From contig CP089459.1 in assembly GCA_026636295.1 (NCBI GenBank), forward strand, positions 248,001 to 312,000: 64,000 nt of DNA, in the 5' to 3' direction. This document shows, piece by piece, positions 50,753-61,227 of this stretch (position 1 is the stretch's first letter; each line of letters begins with the position of its first letter). The notes under the pieces were generated by a model that worked only from the letters and a program-made list of their open reading frames with translations, made no database searches and was not told the DNA's origin. Position numbers and translations under genes: made by a program. This DNA is from Medakamo hakoo (taxonomy: Eukaryota > Chlorophyta > Trebouxiophyceae > Coccomyxaceae).

Positions 50753-52175
50753 ATGCCCCCTCTCTCAGCAGAACGCCACGCCGTCTTTGAGAATGCGGTC
50801 GTCGTGGACCTCGGCGCACACACGCTCAAGGCCGGGTTGGCGGCCGCCTTCCCGGCGTCGGCCGAGCCGCGAGTGGTGCGTCGTTTTTTTTTCCTTCGTT
50901 TGTTGTGCCACGATCTGCCGGCCGCCTCAGACCACACAACAGCTAGCGGGGTCGGCCACGACGCCGGGCGTAGGCGACACGCGCAGGGAAAGAAAGAAAG
51001 CGACGCTGGCGACCCCGCACGTGCGCTGCACGGCCCTCAATCCCGCTCGCCCGCCCCCCACCTACCTCCCCCACCCCCACCATCCACAGGTCGTCTCCTC
51101 CACCCTCCGCGACGCCTCCGACCCGTCCGCCCCTCCTCGCCGCGCCTGTGTGGACGGACGCGTGTCCGACTGGGATGCCGTCGAAGCCTTGCTCGCCCGC
51201 GCCCTGTACACCGACCTGGGCTGGGTCGCGGGCGACGAGGGCTGCCTGCTCAGCGTGGAACCGATCCGCACGCCGCGACGGGACCGGGAGCGGTGGGCGC
51301 AGCTGGCCTTTGAGCGCTTCAATGCGGCGGGGCTGTTTGTGCTGGACGCGCCTGTGGCCGCGCTGTTTGCTGCGGGCAAAGCGTCCGGCACCGTCATCGA
51401 CGTCGGCCACGACAAGACGGACGTGGCGGCCGTGGTCGAGGGCGGGCTCGTGCCCGGCTCGGTGCTCCGCTTGCCCGCCGGCGGCGCGGCCGTGGAAGAC
51501 TTGCTGGCAGACCGGCTGCGTGCGCGTGGCGTGGACTTGACCGGCGTGGACGCCATCGCTTTACGTGCCGCCAAACAGGCGGTCGCGCGGGCGCTGCCCA
51601 GCCGGGCCGCGTTTCTGAAAGCGGGCGGGAGTGGTGGGAGTGGCGCAGGCAAGGCCTCGGCCGACCCGCCGGCCCTGACTCTGCCCGATGGCACGGCCGT
51701 CCCACTCACGCCAGCCGACGGCGCGGCCTTAGGAGAAGCCTTGGCCCACCCGTCCGACGCGGCGAGCGTGCGGCCTGCGCTGGCAGCGGGCGAGTTTTCC
51801 GGTGGGCTAGCCGAAATCGCGCTGTCTGCGTCGGTGGCGGGCGCGACCGCGGACGCGCCGGGGCTGGGCCAGGCCCTCCTCGCCCGGCGGGCGGCGCTGG
51901 ATGCATTCGTCCTCGCGGGCGGCGGCGCGCGCGTCCCGGGCCTGCGCGACCGCTTAGACGCCGACGTCCGGTCTGGGCTGCCCGCCTGGGCTGGCGCGCC
52001 GCCGCTGTGGCCAGACGCGCCGGCCTACCTGCCGCCCGACTCGGCGGGCGCGCTCGCGTCCTGGACGGGCGGGGCTGTGGCGGCGCGCGTCGTCTTCATC
52101 CAGAACCAGCACGCGACGCGGGCAGACTACGACGAGTGCGGGCCGGGTGCCATTTTCCGGCGGGGGAGTGGGTGA
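50753..52175 (+). CDS. ARP7: Plant-type actin-related protein ARP7
   Basis: ARP7 is a plant-lineage nuclear ARP found in SWI/SNF-type remodelling complexes. Exons 50753-50875 and 51090-52175 (phase 0) give 402 residues. The actin fold shows as VVVDLGAHTLKAGLA (phosphate loop 1), RVSDWDAVEALLARALYTDL, GWVAGDEGCLLSVEPIRTPR, LFVLDAPVAALFAAGKASGT, VIDVGHDKTDVAAVVEG (loop 2) and LAGGGARVPGLRDRL. The end block VFIQNQHATRADYDECGPGA is the strongest match to plant ARP7 (NQHVTKADYDE-GPS). A Gly/Ser insert near residue 205 is local. The phosphate loops differ from actin, so ATP hydrolysis may be weak. This gene is one of the better signs of a green-lineage host. Confidence 0.9.
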
Positions 52176-52238
52176 AGGGAGCATGCAAGGACACAGAAAA
52201 AAAAAATGGAATGCTTTTGCACCACGGAGCGCGCCTCT

Positions 52239-53852
52239 CTAATCCTGTTGTTGCTGTTGGCGCTGCGCCCGCGGAGTGCCGGCCTCCGCATCTAGCCCAC
52301 CACCACTTCCATGGCTTGCTGTGGCGTGCGCGGCCGCGGACGGCAGGCTGCCCGGCGGGACGCCCGCCACCACCCACCTCCACCACAGCGCGGCCACGCC
52401 CGCCGCGACAAAGCTCATGACGAACGCCGCGCCACGCACGGACGCGCCCGCCACGTCGAACAAGAGACCCGCGCCGCCAGCCGACACGCATTCCCCGACC
52501 GTGAACGCCGCCTGTTCCAGGGACGAGACGCGGCCGAGGAGGGCGTCGGGGACGGACAGCTGGAGCAGGAGGGAGGAGTATGTCCATAGCGTCGCGGAGC
52601 CTGCCGACCGCAGCGCGGTCGCGGCCATCACGCCGGCCAGGGCCCCGCCCGACGCCGCCAGGCCGGCGTACCCCGCGGCCAGCAGCGCGAATGCGGCGCC
52701 GACCGCGCGCAGCAAGGAACGCGTGTCCGTGCCTGTGAGCGCGTTCATGGCGAGCGGGCCGACCAGGCACCCCACGCCCACGCACGCAAAGATGGCGCCC
52801 AGCACGGACGCGGCCAGGGCGTCGGGCGTGGGTGGAGGCGAGGCGGCGGCGCCGGCCAGCCGGGCCCACGCGGCCGCCGCGCCCGCGGCCGCGCCCTGGG
52901 CGGCCGGCAGTTCGGACACTTTCACGTTCAGGACGTCCGCGGCGCCCCACACGACCGCGCCGCCGGCTTTGACCAGGCTGATGACGGCGATCGCCCGGTG
53001 GGCTGGGTGGGTGACGTACCGAAACCCAGCGCGCACGTCGGCGAGGGCTGAGGCCAGCGCGGACGCGAAGGCGGTCGCCAGGGCGGGGGAGGGCGGCGGC
53101 GGCGGCTCCACCCCTTCAAGCGTGTCGGACGGGCGCGACTTGAGGTTGCGCGCGGGCAGCTCGATGCCGCTCCCTCCCCCGCGCGGCCGCACGCGCCCTC
53201 TCAGGCTCAAAGCCGCCGCGCCCGCCGCGAGGTACGACGCCGCGTCGAGGGCGTAGTTGACGCTGTAGCCAAACGCGCCCAACACCAACCCGCCCGCACT
53301 GCTGCCAAATGCGCCCATCAGGGACCAGCCGACGGAATCCAGCGTGGTGGCTAGGCGCAGGGCCTCACTGTCGCCTGCGGGCAGCAACGCCGGTAAGAGC
53401 GCCCGTTTTGTGGGCTCGTAGATGGATTGGGAGCTGTGTTGGACGACGAGCAGCGCCAGCATTAAAAAAAGGTCGTCCGGGCCGCGGACGAGCGTGAGGG
53501 CGGCAGCGGCGGCCGCACCCACGACACACGACCCAGCGAGCACGAGCTCCCGTGGAGCACTGTCCGCCAGGACGCCCGCGACCGGAAAAGTCAGGAGCGC
53601 GGGGACGTAGTGCGTCAGCAGGACGGCGGACAGGAGGCGGCCCTGCTGGGACGGCGCGGCCAGTTCGGCGACGCGGCGCAGCGTGGCGACGTACGCGAAC
53701 CATCCTCCTGCGGAGTTGAGGAGTTCGCCCAGCCAGAGCGTGCGGAAGGCGGCGTGCCGGGACAGGAGGCGCAAGTACGCCGCCGGGCCGGAGCCGTAGC
53801 TGCGGGAAACGGGCGGGGTTGGTGCAGTCGATGACGGCGTGGTCGGCGCCAT
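52239..53852 (-). CDS. Major facilitator superfamily transporter (MFS_3 / EntS-like)
   Basis: One frame of 537 residues starts at ATG 53852 (MAPTTPSSTAPTPPVSRSYG). About 11-12 hydrophobic spans follow. The first helices carry TLWLGELLNSAGGWFAYVAT and the loop PVAGVLADSAPRELVL, the MFS loop 2-3 signature in its drug-exporter form. SIYEPTKRALLPALLP and LVLGAFGYSVNYALDAASYL fit the MFS_3 group, best known from bacterial siderophore and drug exporters. A central cytosolic loop (residues about 205-255) is Pro-rich. The C-terminus ends in five Gln. Substrate and membrane cannot be deduced; a bacterial or plastid-ancestor origin is possible for this family. No intron. The stop lies 63 bp from the ARP7 stop. 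Confidence 0.85.
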   Translation of the reverse strand: MAPTTPSSTAPTPPVSRSYGSGPAAYLRLLSRHAAFRTLWLGELLNSAGGWFAYVATLRRVAELAAPSQQGRLLSAVLLTHYVPALLTFPVAGVLADSAPRELVLAGSCVVGAAAAAALTLVRGPDDLFLMLALLVVQHSSQSIYEPTKRALLPALLPAGDSEALRLATTLDSVGWSLMGAFGSSAGGLVLGAFGYSVNYALDAASYLAAGAAALSLRGRVRPRGGGSGIELPARNLKSRPSDTLEGVEPPPPPSPALATAFASALASALADVRAGFRYVTHPAHRAIAVISLVKAGGAVVWGAADVLNVKVSELPAAQGAAAGAAAAWARLAGAAASPPPTPDALAASVLGAIFACVGVGCLVGPLAMNALTGTDTRSLLRAVGAAFALLAAGYAGLAASGGALAGVMAATALRSAGSATLWTYSSLLLQLSVPDALLGRVSSLEQAAFTVGECVSAGGAGLLFDVAGASVRGAAFVMSFVAAGVAALWWRWVVAGVPPGSLPSAAAHATASHGSGGGLDAEAGTPRAQRQQQQQD

Positions 53853-54164
53853 CTTCGATCCACGCACGCACGGCCGCAAGGCCGCCGGCAGCACGCCCAC
53901 AAATGCCTTTGCTGAGACGCTTGATTATCCAGGCACAGCTGACCGAGGAAAGTGCGGGGAATGAAGGGGTGCCCGACCGCCTGGCGCTGCCCTCCGCCGA
54001 CGCAAATGCTCTCACGCAAAAAAATGGGGAATGAGGCGACCACCCTCCAGTTTTTCTGTAGGTTTCGCGTCATCTCCGTCGAACCCCGGCGCATCACCAA
54101 CCCGCAAGCCCGCGCGGTCTTTGAGGGTTGCCTGGAGCACACAAGACGTCCACACAAAAAACCG
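53853..54164. promoter_or_regulatory. Intergenic upstream of the MFS gene
   Basis: These 312 bp should hold the MFS promoter and the LTO1 3' end. Composition is mixed with one seven-A run. A TTCGA string on the minus strand resembles a tRNA T-loop but has no pairing stem. Confidence 0.4.
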
Positions 54165-55458
54165 TCACCGCCCCACCAGCTCCGGCGCCGTCCGTGGCAG
54201 CACCCCTTCCAACGCCACACGCGCCTGGCCACGCTTCAACGCGTCCTCCAACTGCGCAAACGTCTGTTCGCCCTCCAGTTTTTCGCCGCCGGGCATGACC
54301 CACGAGGGGAAGCCCTCAATGCCGGCCGCCATGCACACGGCAGCGGGCCCGGGCCCGCCGCGCGTCACGCCGTCCGGGTAGCATTCCACGTACGGCAGCT
54401 CGTTCGCGGCGGCCGCGCCAAAGGCCTGGCGCTGGTCGAAGCAGTGCCCGCACCAAAACGCTCCATACATCCGCGCGCCCGCGGCTTTCAACCGCCGTGC
54501 CAGGTCCACGGCGCCAGGAGGGGACGGCCGCGTGATGTCAGGTTCGGCGTAGGGCAAGGAGTCGGCGGCGTTGGCGGCGGCCGGGTCAATCCCAGCCCAC
54601 GCGAGTTGGAGGGCAAGGATGGTCGCGAGCGCGGCCGACCCGCCTGGCGCGAGCGCGGCTCTGAGGTCGGCAGGGGAGAGCGAGCCGAACAGCGCGGCGG
54701 CAATGGCGGCGGACAGCCCCGCCGACCCGATGCACCAGGTGCAGGGCGTGCCGGAGAAGCGGGTGGCGAGCAGGGCGAGCAGCGAGGCAGAGGTGGCGGC
54801 CAGGGCAGCGGCGCCTGCTGCCAGGGCGGCCGACGCGAGCGGGTGAGCGGCCGCTGTCGTCGTCGTCGACGGCTCGCTGTCGTCCTCTTTCCGCCCGGAC
54901 GCCATCCAGTGGTAAGCGGCCAGGCCGGCGACGGCGGTGTAGGCGGCGCAGCCTGGGGAAACGAAGAGAAGGGGGTGTGTGAGAGCGGGACTGACGGCCC
55001 GACCCCAGCCTGGAGGATAAAAAAAGAAACGGCCGCGTCCAAAACTCACCCAGCAACGGCAGCGGCACCCCGAACAACACCGCGTACGGCGAGCCCAGCA
55101 CGGTCTCGCACCCGCCGTCCAGCGGGCACGCGACGCCCGCGCCTGCCAGCTTGGCCCAGGCCAGGTAGGCAGTTTCCAGCGCGCCCGCGCCCGCGAGCGC
55201 GGTGATGGCCGCGTACGGCGGGCCGCCGCTGGACGCGCGGGGCGGGCGCGGGGCCAGCAGGCGAGGGGTGGAGGATGGTACCGCTACCCCACGCCGACCA
55301 GCAACAGGCGCCGGGCGGAGGGACGAGCCCAGGGCGGGGGCCGCGGCCGCGGCCGGGCAGCCGATGCGACGGTGCGGCGCTGGCCGCGGGCGCGGTGGCG
55401 CCGCGTGCGCAGCGCACGGCGAGTGGCTGGTCGCCACACCCCGCGTGAGCGAGGACAT
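54165..55458 (-). CDS. LTO1: LTO1: VKOR-thioredoxin thylakoid disulfide-forming protein
   Basis: LTO1 forms disulfides in thylakoid lumen proteins and is needed for photosystem II assembly in plants. Exons 55458-55050 and 54952-54165 (phase 1) give 398 residues. A transit peptide opens it (MSSLTRGVATSHSPCAAHAA). The VKOR domain has four helices, the loop cysteines in CPLDGGCETVLGSPYAVLFG, the conserved GVPLPLLG across the intron, and the redox CxxC in GTPCTWCIGS. The C-terminal thioredoxin-like domain has GAFWCGHCFDQRQAFG, PYVECYPDGV, a Gly-Phe-Pro-Ser-Trp cis-Pro loop (EGFPSWVMPGGEKLEGEQTF) and an end helix. Domain order matches plant and cyanobacterial VKOR-Trx. All eight key cysteines seem present. 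Confidence 0.94.
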
Positions 55459-55595
55459 AGATCTAAGCCCTTGGTTGTGCTGTGGGCGCGCTGGATGGAG
55501 GGCGGCAAACGTGCCGGCGGGGAGCGTTTTTCGGTCGCGCGTGTGCCTTGTCGTCGTCGCCGTGCCGTCGTCGTCTCTCACCATCCTCGCCCCGC

Positions 55596-58500
55596 TTACA
55601 CCGCCTCCCTCAACCCGTGCTCGCCCAGCACGTCCCGCACAGCCTGCGCCGTCACTCCCTCCCTTAAAATCCTGAACACTCCGCCCTCACTCACGTCCAC
55701 GACCGTCGAACCCGTCCGGTCCTCGCCCAGCCTCCCACCGGACGCTTCAAACACCGCCGCACAGCGGGGCCACAGCGCCGAGAATTCTCGCACCTCCACG
55801 CTCGACGGCGCGCCGCTCACGTTCGCCGACGTCAGGGCCAGCGGCCCGCCGTGCGCCGCCGCGACCGCCCGCACAAAGGGCGATGCGGGGACGCGGACAC
55901 CAATGGTGGACACGCCCGGGTTGAGGTCCTCGCACAGCGGGGCGGACGGCAGGCGGCGGAGGACGAGCGTGACGGGGCCGGGCAGGAGGGCGCGCACCAG
56001 GCCGGCCGGCAGGGACGAGGCGTCGCCGACCCGCCCCACGTCTTCGACGCACCCCACCGCCACGGCGAGTGGGACGCCCGTCGGTCGCCCTTTGGCCCGG
56101 TACGCCCGCCGCACGGCGGACGCGGTGCACGCGTCGGCGGCCAGGCCGTAGAGCGTGTCGGTCGGCAGCGCGACCAGCTCGCCGCGCCGGAGCGCGAGCA
56201 CCGCGGCCGCCACGGCGCCCGCCCAGGCGTCCGGGTCGGACGAGTGGCCGGCCTCGGTGTCGTCCACGCGGATGACCGTGCCCGGCGGGCGCAAAGGAGG
56301 GGGCGGGCACACGTCGTCGTCGCCCGACGCCCAACCGTCCTCCCCCCCGCCCTCCAACCCGGCCGGGGCCGCCCACCGCCACTCGGGCGGCAGCGGCACG
56401 GCCGACGGCGCGCTGGCGGCACCCCTCACCCCGGGCTCCAACCACTCCAGGTCCGCAACGACGGCCAGGTGGTCCGACGGCCAGGCCTGGGACGGCAGGA
56501 AGTCGGGCAGCGACGACGCGGGCGGGAGGGGGACCCACGCGGCCGGCGCGAGCTTGGTCGGGTCGACCCAAATGTAGTCCAGCAAGCCCGCGTAGCCCCG
56601 CACGTAATTGGTGAAGGGCGACCTCAGCCCGTCCACGGTGCGCAGGCGGAGGGGCAGCACCAGAGACGGCGGGGCGAAGCCGTCGGAGGTGGAGGGAGGC
56701 GGCGGCGGGATGCCGGGCGCGGTCGGCGAGGGCGGCCCCGCGTCGAGGTCGAGCGGCGTGCCCGCCGCGGCCGCGGCTTCGGCCGCCGCGACGGCCGTGG
56801 CCGGCGCGTCCACGCCGTCGGCTTCGTACCGGAAGCCCCCGCCGTACGCCCAGTCCCAGAAGCCAGAGGGCAGGCGGCCTTCGCGCAGGAGCTCGACCGC
56901 GCCCGGGATGCCGTCGTTCAAGTCGGAGTTCAGGTCGCCGGCCAGGACGAGCGCGGGGCCGCACAGGCCGCCGCCGCCGCCCGGCGCGGCCGGGTCGCAC
57001 ACCGCGCCGGCGGGCGCGTCGCACACCGCCTCGTCCGGCGCGCCCGCAAAGATGTCGCCCACTGGTTCTGGTTCGCTCAGGCCCGCCGCCGCCCGGGCGG
57101 CCACGTCCCAGGCTTCCGCGACGAGGGCGGCGAGGTGGAGCGTGCGGATGTGCGGCGCGCGCGGGTGGAAAAACAGGTGCGTGTTTGCGACCAGCAGCGG
57201 GCCGTCGGGGTTGGACGGGGGGCGGGCCCGCTCACGCGGGACGAGCAGGGTGACCTGTCCGATGGTGGACACCTGCGCCAAAGCCGACCGCAGCGCCGCA
57301 GACGAGCGCAGGGCGGGCGCCAAGGCGGCGTGGCGGGCCGCGAGCGCGAGGCAGGCACCCCGGTCGGCCGGCGCGTCGGACGGGCGCGTCGGGCGGGCCA
57401 CGCCGCCGTCGTCTAACCCGGCCGCCGCTCCCACGGCCGCAAACACGTCTTTCAGCGCCACGTCCCGGCGGGCGGCCACCGCCCACCGGTCGGCCCGCCA
57501 GAAGGTGGCGCAGCCCTCCCGCACGGGCGACGCCTTGTTCGTGTACACGCCCGCGAAGCCGGCGGCCCGGAGCACGGGCCCCAGCACGAGCGTGAACGCC
57601 CGTTCATCCACTTCTTGCAGGCAGATGACGTCGGCGTTGTAGCCCAGCAGCTCGGCCGCCGCCAGGGCCCGGCGGTAGGACGGGTCCAGGAAGTGCGGGT
57701 GGCAGTGCGCAAACAGGTGGGCCTTGGCGTAGTCGCTCGCCGCGTACTGGTCCGCCAGCAGGTTGTACGTGACGGTGCGCAGGCGGGGCGGGGCCAGGGG
57801 GGCGGGGGTGTGGGCGGGCCGGCCGCACCCGGGCCCGGACGGCGGCCCGGGCGCGACGGGGAGCGCCGCGTCGGCCGCGGCCGGCGCCCCCAGCCGGTAG
57901 GTCGCCGCCGCGCTGCCCCGCTGCGTCGAGCCGGGCGTGACGGCGCAGCGCAGCAGCCAGCCCACGTCGTCGGCCGTCGGCGTGTACAGCGGTTGGTTGG
58001 CGCCCGGGATGGCCTCCCACCCGTCGGGCCCCGCGGGCGGGGGTGGGGAGGTGGGCGGCCCCGCGGCCGACGTGGACGCAGGCCCGGCCGATGCGAGGGG
58101 CGGCGGCACGTCCCGACCACCGTCAGGGACGAGCGCGTCTGGTGCCAGTGGCGGCGCCAATGCCGCCGGCGCATCCAGCCCGCGCACGGGGCGCCGGCGC
58201 AGCCAGGCCCACCGGCACGCCGCGTACTCGGCGAACTGGAGGTCGACCGCAGGCGCGATGGGGCAGCCGGTCAGCGGGGTGGCGTGGATGCCCGCCTGTT
58301 GATGGAAAAAAAAAATGGATGTGTGTGTGGGGGAGGGGGGTTAGGGCTGTGTGCTCCCTCGGCGTTTTTTGTCTCCCGTCTCGTCCCGGGACGGGAGCGG
58401 GGGCGCGCCCCCGCTCCCTCTCCCTTTCTCGCTCACCTTGACGATCGTGGGCGGGTTGACGACGACTTCGTAGGCAACGCCACCGACTTCAAGCCGGCTC

Positions 58501-59314
58501 GCACCTGTCCATGCGTCCGCGTTGGGCGTGTCGGGCGGGATGGTGGCACAGGTTGAAGAAAAGAGCTCGGGCGCAGGCGGCGGCGCGAAGGCGGCGGAGT
58601 CGCCCGGCGAGCCACCGCCGTCTTTCTTCTTCTTCTTGGACTTACTAGCCGCCGGCACCGCGTTGCGGGCGATGCGGGCCAGGCACTTGTCCAGGGGCTC
58701 GTCGGCCGGGCTGTTTTTTTTTGGGGGGGGGAGGGGAGTGGAGGTGGTTGGGGTGAGGGACTGACCATCCCATCCGCGCGCACGCCCCCACGACTCGCGC
58801 GCGGCGCAACGCTCACACGCAAACGCACCGTTCCATGTACCGCATGCGCCCCGCCAAGGACAGTTCGATGGTCAGCGTGGGCGCGCCCGGTTCCGCGCGG
58901 ACGACGGCCTGGAGGGGGGGCTGAGAGCACGCGTGTGGGGCCGTCCAGGCGTGAGAGAGAGTTTGCATGCGAGACAGACAGAGAGGGGCCGGCGCCACCC
59001 CAATCACTCCCTCTTCCCTCCTCGCTTCTTACCTTGGCCGATGTCATCCGGGCGGCAGACGATGGTTGTGGGCTGGCGGACGCCATGGCGGTCGACAAGT
59101 GGCGAGCCCGTGCCGTCGTCGGCAAGGTGGGTGCTGGTCGTGCACTGCTCCAACCTAGCCAGCACGGCCCGTGCAGGCGGGCGACGCTTTGCACGGGCGC
59201 CCACCCACGAGGGATGGGTAGGCCAGACGGCTGCGCTCCTGTCGCGGTCCGACCAGCGGTCGCAACAACGGTCCTGGCCAGGCGGGAGGCGAGCGAGCCA
59301 GCGGCTCGGTGCAT
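55596..59314 (-). CDS. PDE12: PDE12-like exonuclease fused to YrdC/Sua5 domain
   Basis: Four exons (59314-59033, 58908-58829, 58710-58437, 58295-55596; phases 0, 2, 0) give 1,111 residues. A mitochondrial-type leader (MHRAAGSLASRLARTVVATA) precedes MASASPQ, a second in-frame start at 59086. The PDE12 N-domain follows (LSLAGRMRYMER-PADEPLD, VNPPTIVK-AGIHATPL). The exonuclease-endonuclease-phosphatase domain has TYNLLADQYA, CLQEVDERAF, VANTHLFFHP, LAGDLNSDLN, YVRGYAGLLDYIWVD and PSDHLAVVADLEWLE, all catalytic positions kept. PDE12 removes 3' poly(A) and 2',5'-oligoA in mitochondria. The last 215 residues are YrdC: GELVALPTDTLYGLAADACT, AKGRPTGVPLAV, LLPGPVTLVLRRLP, STIGVRVP, LALTSANVSGAPSS, GSTVVDVS. 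YrdC makes threonylcarbamoyl-AMP for tRNA t6A37. The two domains share one exon and frame. Only the start site is uncertain. Confidence 0.88.
58374..58416. repeat. Adjacent inverted repeats in intron 3 of the PDE12-YrdC gene
   Basis: An 8-bp-arm inverted repeat (CTCCCGTC / GACGGGAG, 58374-58398) overlaps a 22-nt perfect palindrome at 58395-58416. Both lie inside the intron near its 5' splice site on the minus strand. Confidence 0.8.
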
Positions 59315-59586
59315 TCGCCGCTGGCCGCCTGGACACCGCCCGTCGCCAGGCGCGACGGCGACAGCACCGCGGTTCGGTGGTGCCGTGGCGGCAGCCAGGC
59401 GCATGCGCGCGCCTCGGCGTGTGTCACACGCGGCGCGTCCGGAGTGTCGAGGCGGAGGAAAACGGAAATGAAGCAGCGACCTGAGCGCCCCCCCCCTCAT
59501 TGCTTTGTCTCGCCGGGGGTGGGCGAGCGAGCGAACACACACACACAGGCGGAGGGGGTGCCTTCCTCCTCACTCGCCCCAGCGCC
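59315..59586. promoter_or_regulatory. Divergent promoter, PDE12-YrdC / zfwd-like gene
   Basis: A 272 bp spacer between the chosen starts. The minus-strand leader frame stays open through most of it, so the promoter may be shorter. A CACACACACA run occurs near 59537-59548. Confidence 0.35.
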
Positions 59587-61089
59587 ATGTCCGGCATGGA
59601 CACGGGCGACTTCACCGGCCGCGGCCGGGGCGGCCGGGGAGGTTACCGCGGAGGCGGAGGCGGTTTTGCTCCCCGCGGCGGGGGGCGCGGCGGGGGCGGT
59701 GGCGCGTTCTTCGCCAACAACAACACCGCCGGCCAGTACGGTGGCTACCAGCAGCAACAGCAGGGCGGCCGCGGCGGTGGTGGCGGCTACCGCGGCCGCG
59801 GCGGCGGCAACTGGGGTGCGCGTGGTGCGTTTGGCCGCTCTTCTTTTTTTTGCGGTGGGCCCCCTCGATCGGCTCGGCTGGCCAAGACGACCGCGCCCCT
59901 CCCCCCCCCTCATCCTCCTCCCTCCCTTCCCTTCCATGCATGCACAGGCGCCCCACGCGGCGGCTCCTACCGCGGCCGCGGCGCCGGCCGGGCCGGCGCC
60001 CGCACCGCCAACGGCGGGTACCGGTACGAGGGCGAGCCGGGCGACATGGCGTTTGTGCGCGCGCTGCGCGGCCACACCCGCCAGGTCACGTCGGCCGCGA
60101 TCGAGGCGGGCACGGGGAAGCTGTACACGGGTTCCCAGGACGGCACGGTGCGCCAGTGGGACCTGGAGTCGGGCGCGCCGGGCCCCACCGTGGAAGTGGG
60201 CGGCGAAGTCGACTGCCTCCTGCTGGAGGGCGGGTGGCTGTTTGTCGGGCTGCACGCGCCGCCGACTGCGCCGGGCGGCCCGCCCGGGCCGGGCACCATC
60301 GCCGCGTACAACCTGACGTCCGGCGCCCAGGCCCGCCTGGCCGGCCACACGGGTGCGGTGCTGTCGCTGGCCGCCGCGGGCGGCGCCCTGTTCTCCGGCG
60401 GCCAGGACGCGACCATCCGGGCGTGGCGGTGGGACGAGGGCGCGGCCACGTTTGCGCCCGCGGCCGTCCTGGACGCCGGCGCCGGCGGCCACGCCGCGCC
60501 GGTGCAGGCCCTCGCGCCCGCGGGGCCCTGGCTGGTCAGCGGGGACTGGGCCGGCACGCTCAAGGTCTGGGACCTGGCGGCGGGCGCGTGCGCGCAGACG
60601 CTGCCCGGCGCGCACGCGTCCGTCGCGATGGCCGCGCTCGCCTGGGAGGGCCACATCCTGACCGCCGGCCTGGACGGCGTCATCAAGGTGTGGGCGCCGT
60701 CGCCGTCCGCGGGCAGTGCGCCGGGCGCGCCCGTGCTGGAAGCGGCGCCGCTGTACACGCACCCGCCGCCGGGCGAGGGCGGCGGCCGCGCCTCTGGCGG
60801 CGGCGGGCCGCCCTCGTCCTCTGGCCAGCAAACGTTTGGTGGCGTGCTCGCCCTCACCGGCGCCGCCGACCTGGACGGCAAAGCCGTCGCCTTTGCCTCC
60901 CACACCGACGACCAGTGCGTGCGCCTGTGGGAGCTGCCCAGCTTTGCGGAGCGCGGGTGTTTGGGCGGCGTGCTGGACGCGCGCGCGCTGGCCGCGACAC
61001 CGGGCGGCCCTGGCGGCGGGGTAGTGTGCGTGGGCGACAAAAAGGGGCTGGTCAAGCTGTGGCGGTGGCAGCGGGGTGGGACGGCGTGA
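59587..61089 (+). CDS. zfwd-like WD40 protein with RGG-rich N-terminus
   Basis: Exons 59587-59815 and 59948-61089 (phase 1) give 456 residues. The first 95 are an RGG/Gly-rich RNA-binding-type head (GRGRGGRGGYRGGGGG, YQQQQQGGRGGGG). From residue about 115 a seven-bladed WD40 propeller starts: ALRGHTRQVTSAAIEAGTGK, LYTGSQDGTVRQWDLESG, GGEVDCLLLEGGWLFVGLHA, ARLAGHTGAVLSLAAAGGAL, LVSGDWAGTLKVWDLAAGAC, HILTAGLDGVIKVWAPS, VRLWELPSFAERGCLGGVLD and GDKKGLVKLWRWQ. The 'EVDCLLLEGGWLFVGL' and 'ELPSFAERG' blocks match plant zfwd proteins (CCCH zinc finger plus WD40). No CCCH finger is present here; the RGG head stands where it would be. An RNA-related nuclear role is inferred. Confidence 0.85.
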   Translation: MSGMDTGDFTGRGRGGRGGYRGGGGGFAPRGGGRGGGGGAFFANNNTAGQYGGYQQQQQGGRGGGGGYRGRGGGNWGARGAFGRSSFFCGGPPRSARLAKTTAPLPPPHPPPSLPFHACTGAPRGGSYRGRGAGRAGARTANGGYRYEGEPGDMAFVRALRGHTRQVTSAAIEAGTGKLYTGSQDGTVRQWDLESGAPGPTVEVGGEVDCLLLEGGWLFVGLHAPPTAPGGPPGPGTIAAYNLTSGAQARLAGHTGAVLSLAAAGGALFSGGQDATIRAWRWDEGAATFAPAAVLDAGAGGHAAPVQALAPAGPWLVSGDWAGTLKVWDLAAGACAQTLPGAHASVAMAALAWEGHILTAGLDGVIKVWAPSPSAGSAPGAPVLEAAPLYTHPPPGEGGGRASGGGGPPSSSGQQTFGGVLALTGAADLDGKAVAFASHTDDQCVRLWELPSFAERGCLGGVLDARALAATPGGPGGGVVCVGDKKGLVKLWRWQRGGTA

Positions 61090-61227
61090 AAACATTTGTA
61101 AGGAGAGGACAAAACGCGTTGCTGTTTTTTTTTGGCGGCGGCGGGCGGCGGCGCCCGTCTCCATGGGAGGCCCTTGCGCCCAGACTCGCGTTTTTCTTTC
61201 CGCGGCGCGTCAAACCGAAAACGCGCC

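Noticed and set aside
54060-54110. tRNA-like TTCGA string on the minus strand
   Set aside because: The bases around it do not pair into a T-stem, and no acceptor or anticodon arm could be found.
59315-59542. Further upstream in-frame starts for the PDE12-YrdC gene
   Set aside because: The frame stays open, but the added sequence has no targeting character and would run into the start region of the divergent gene.
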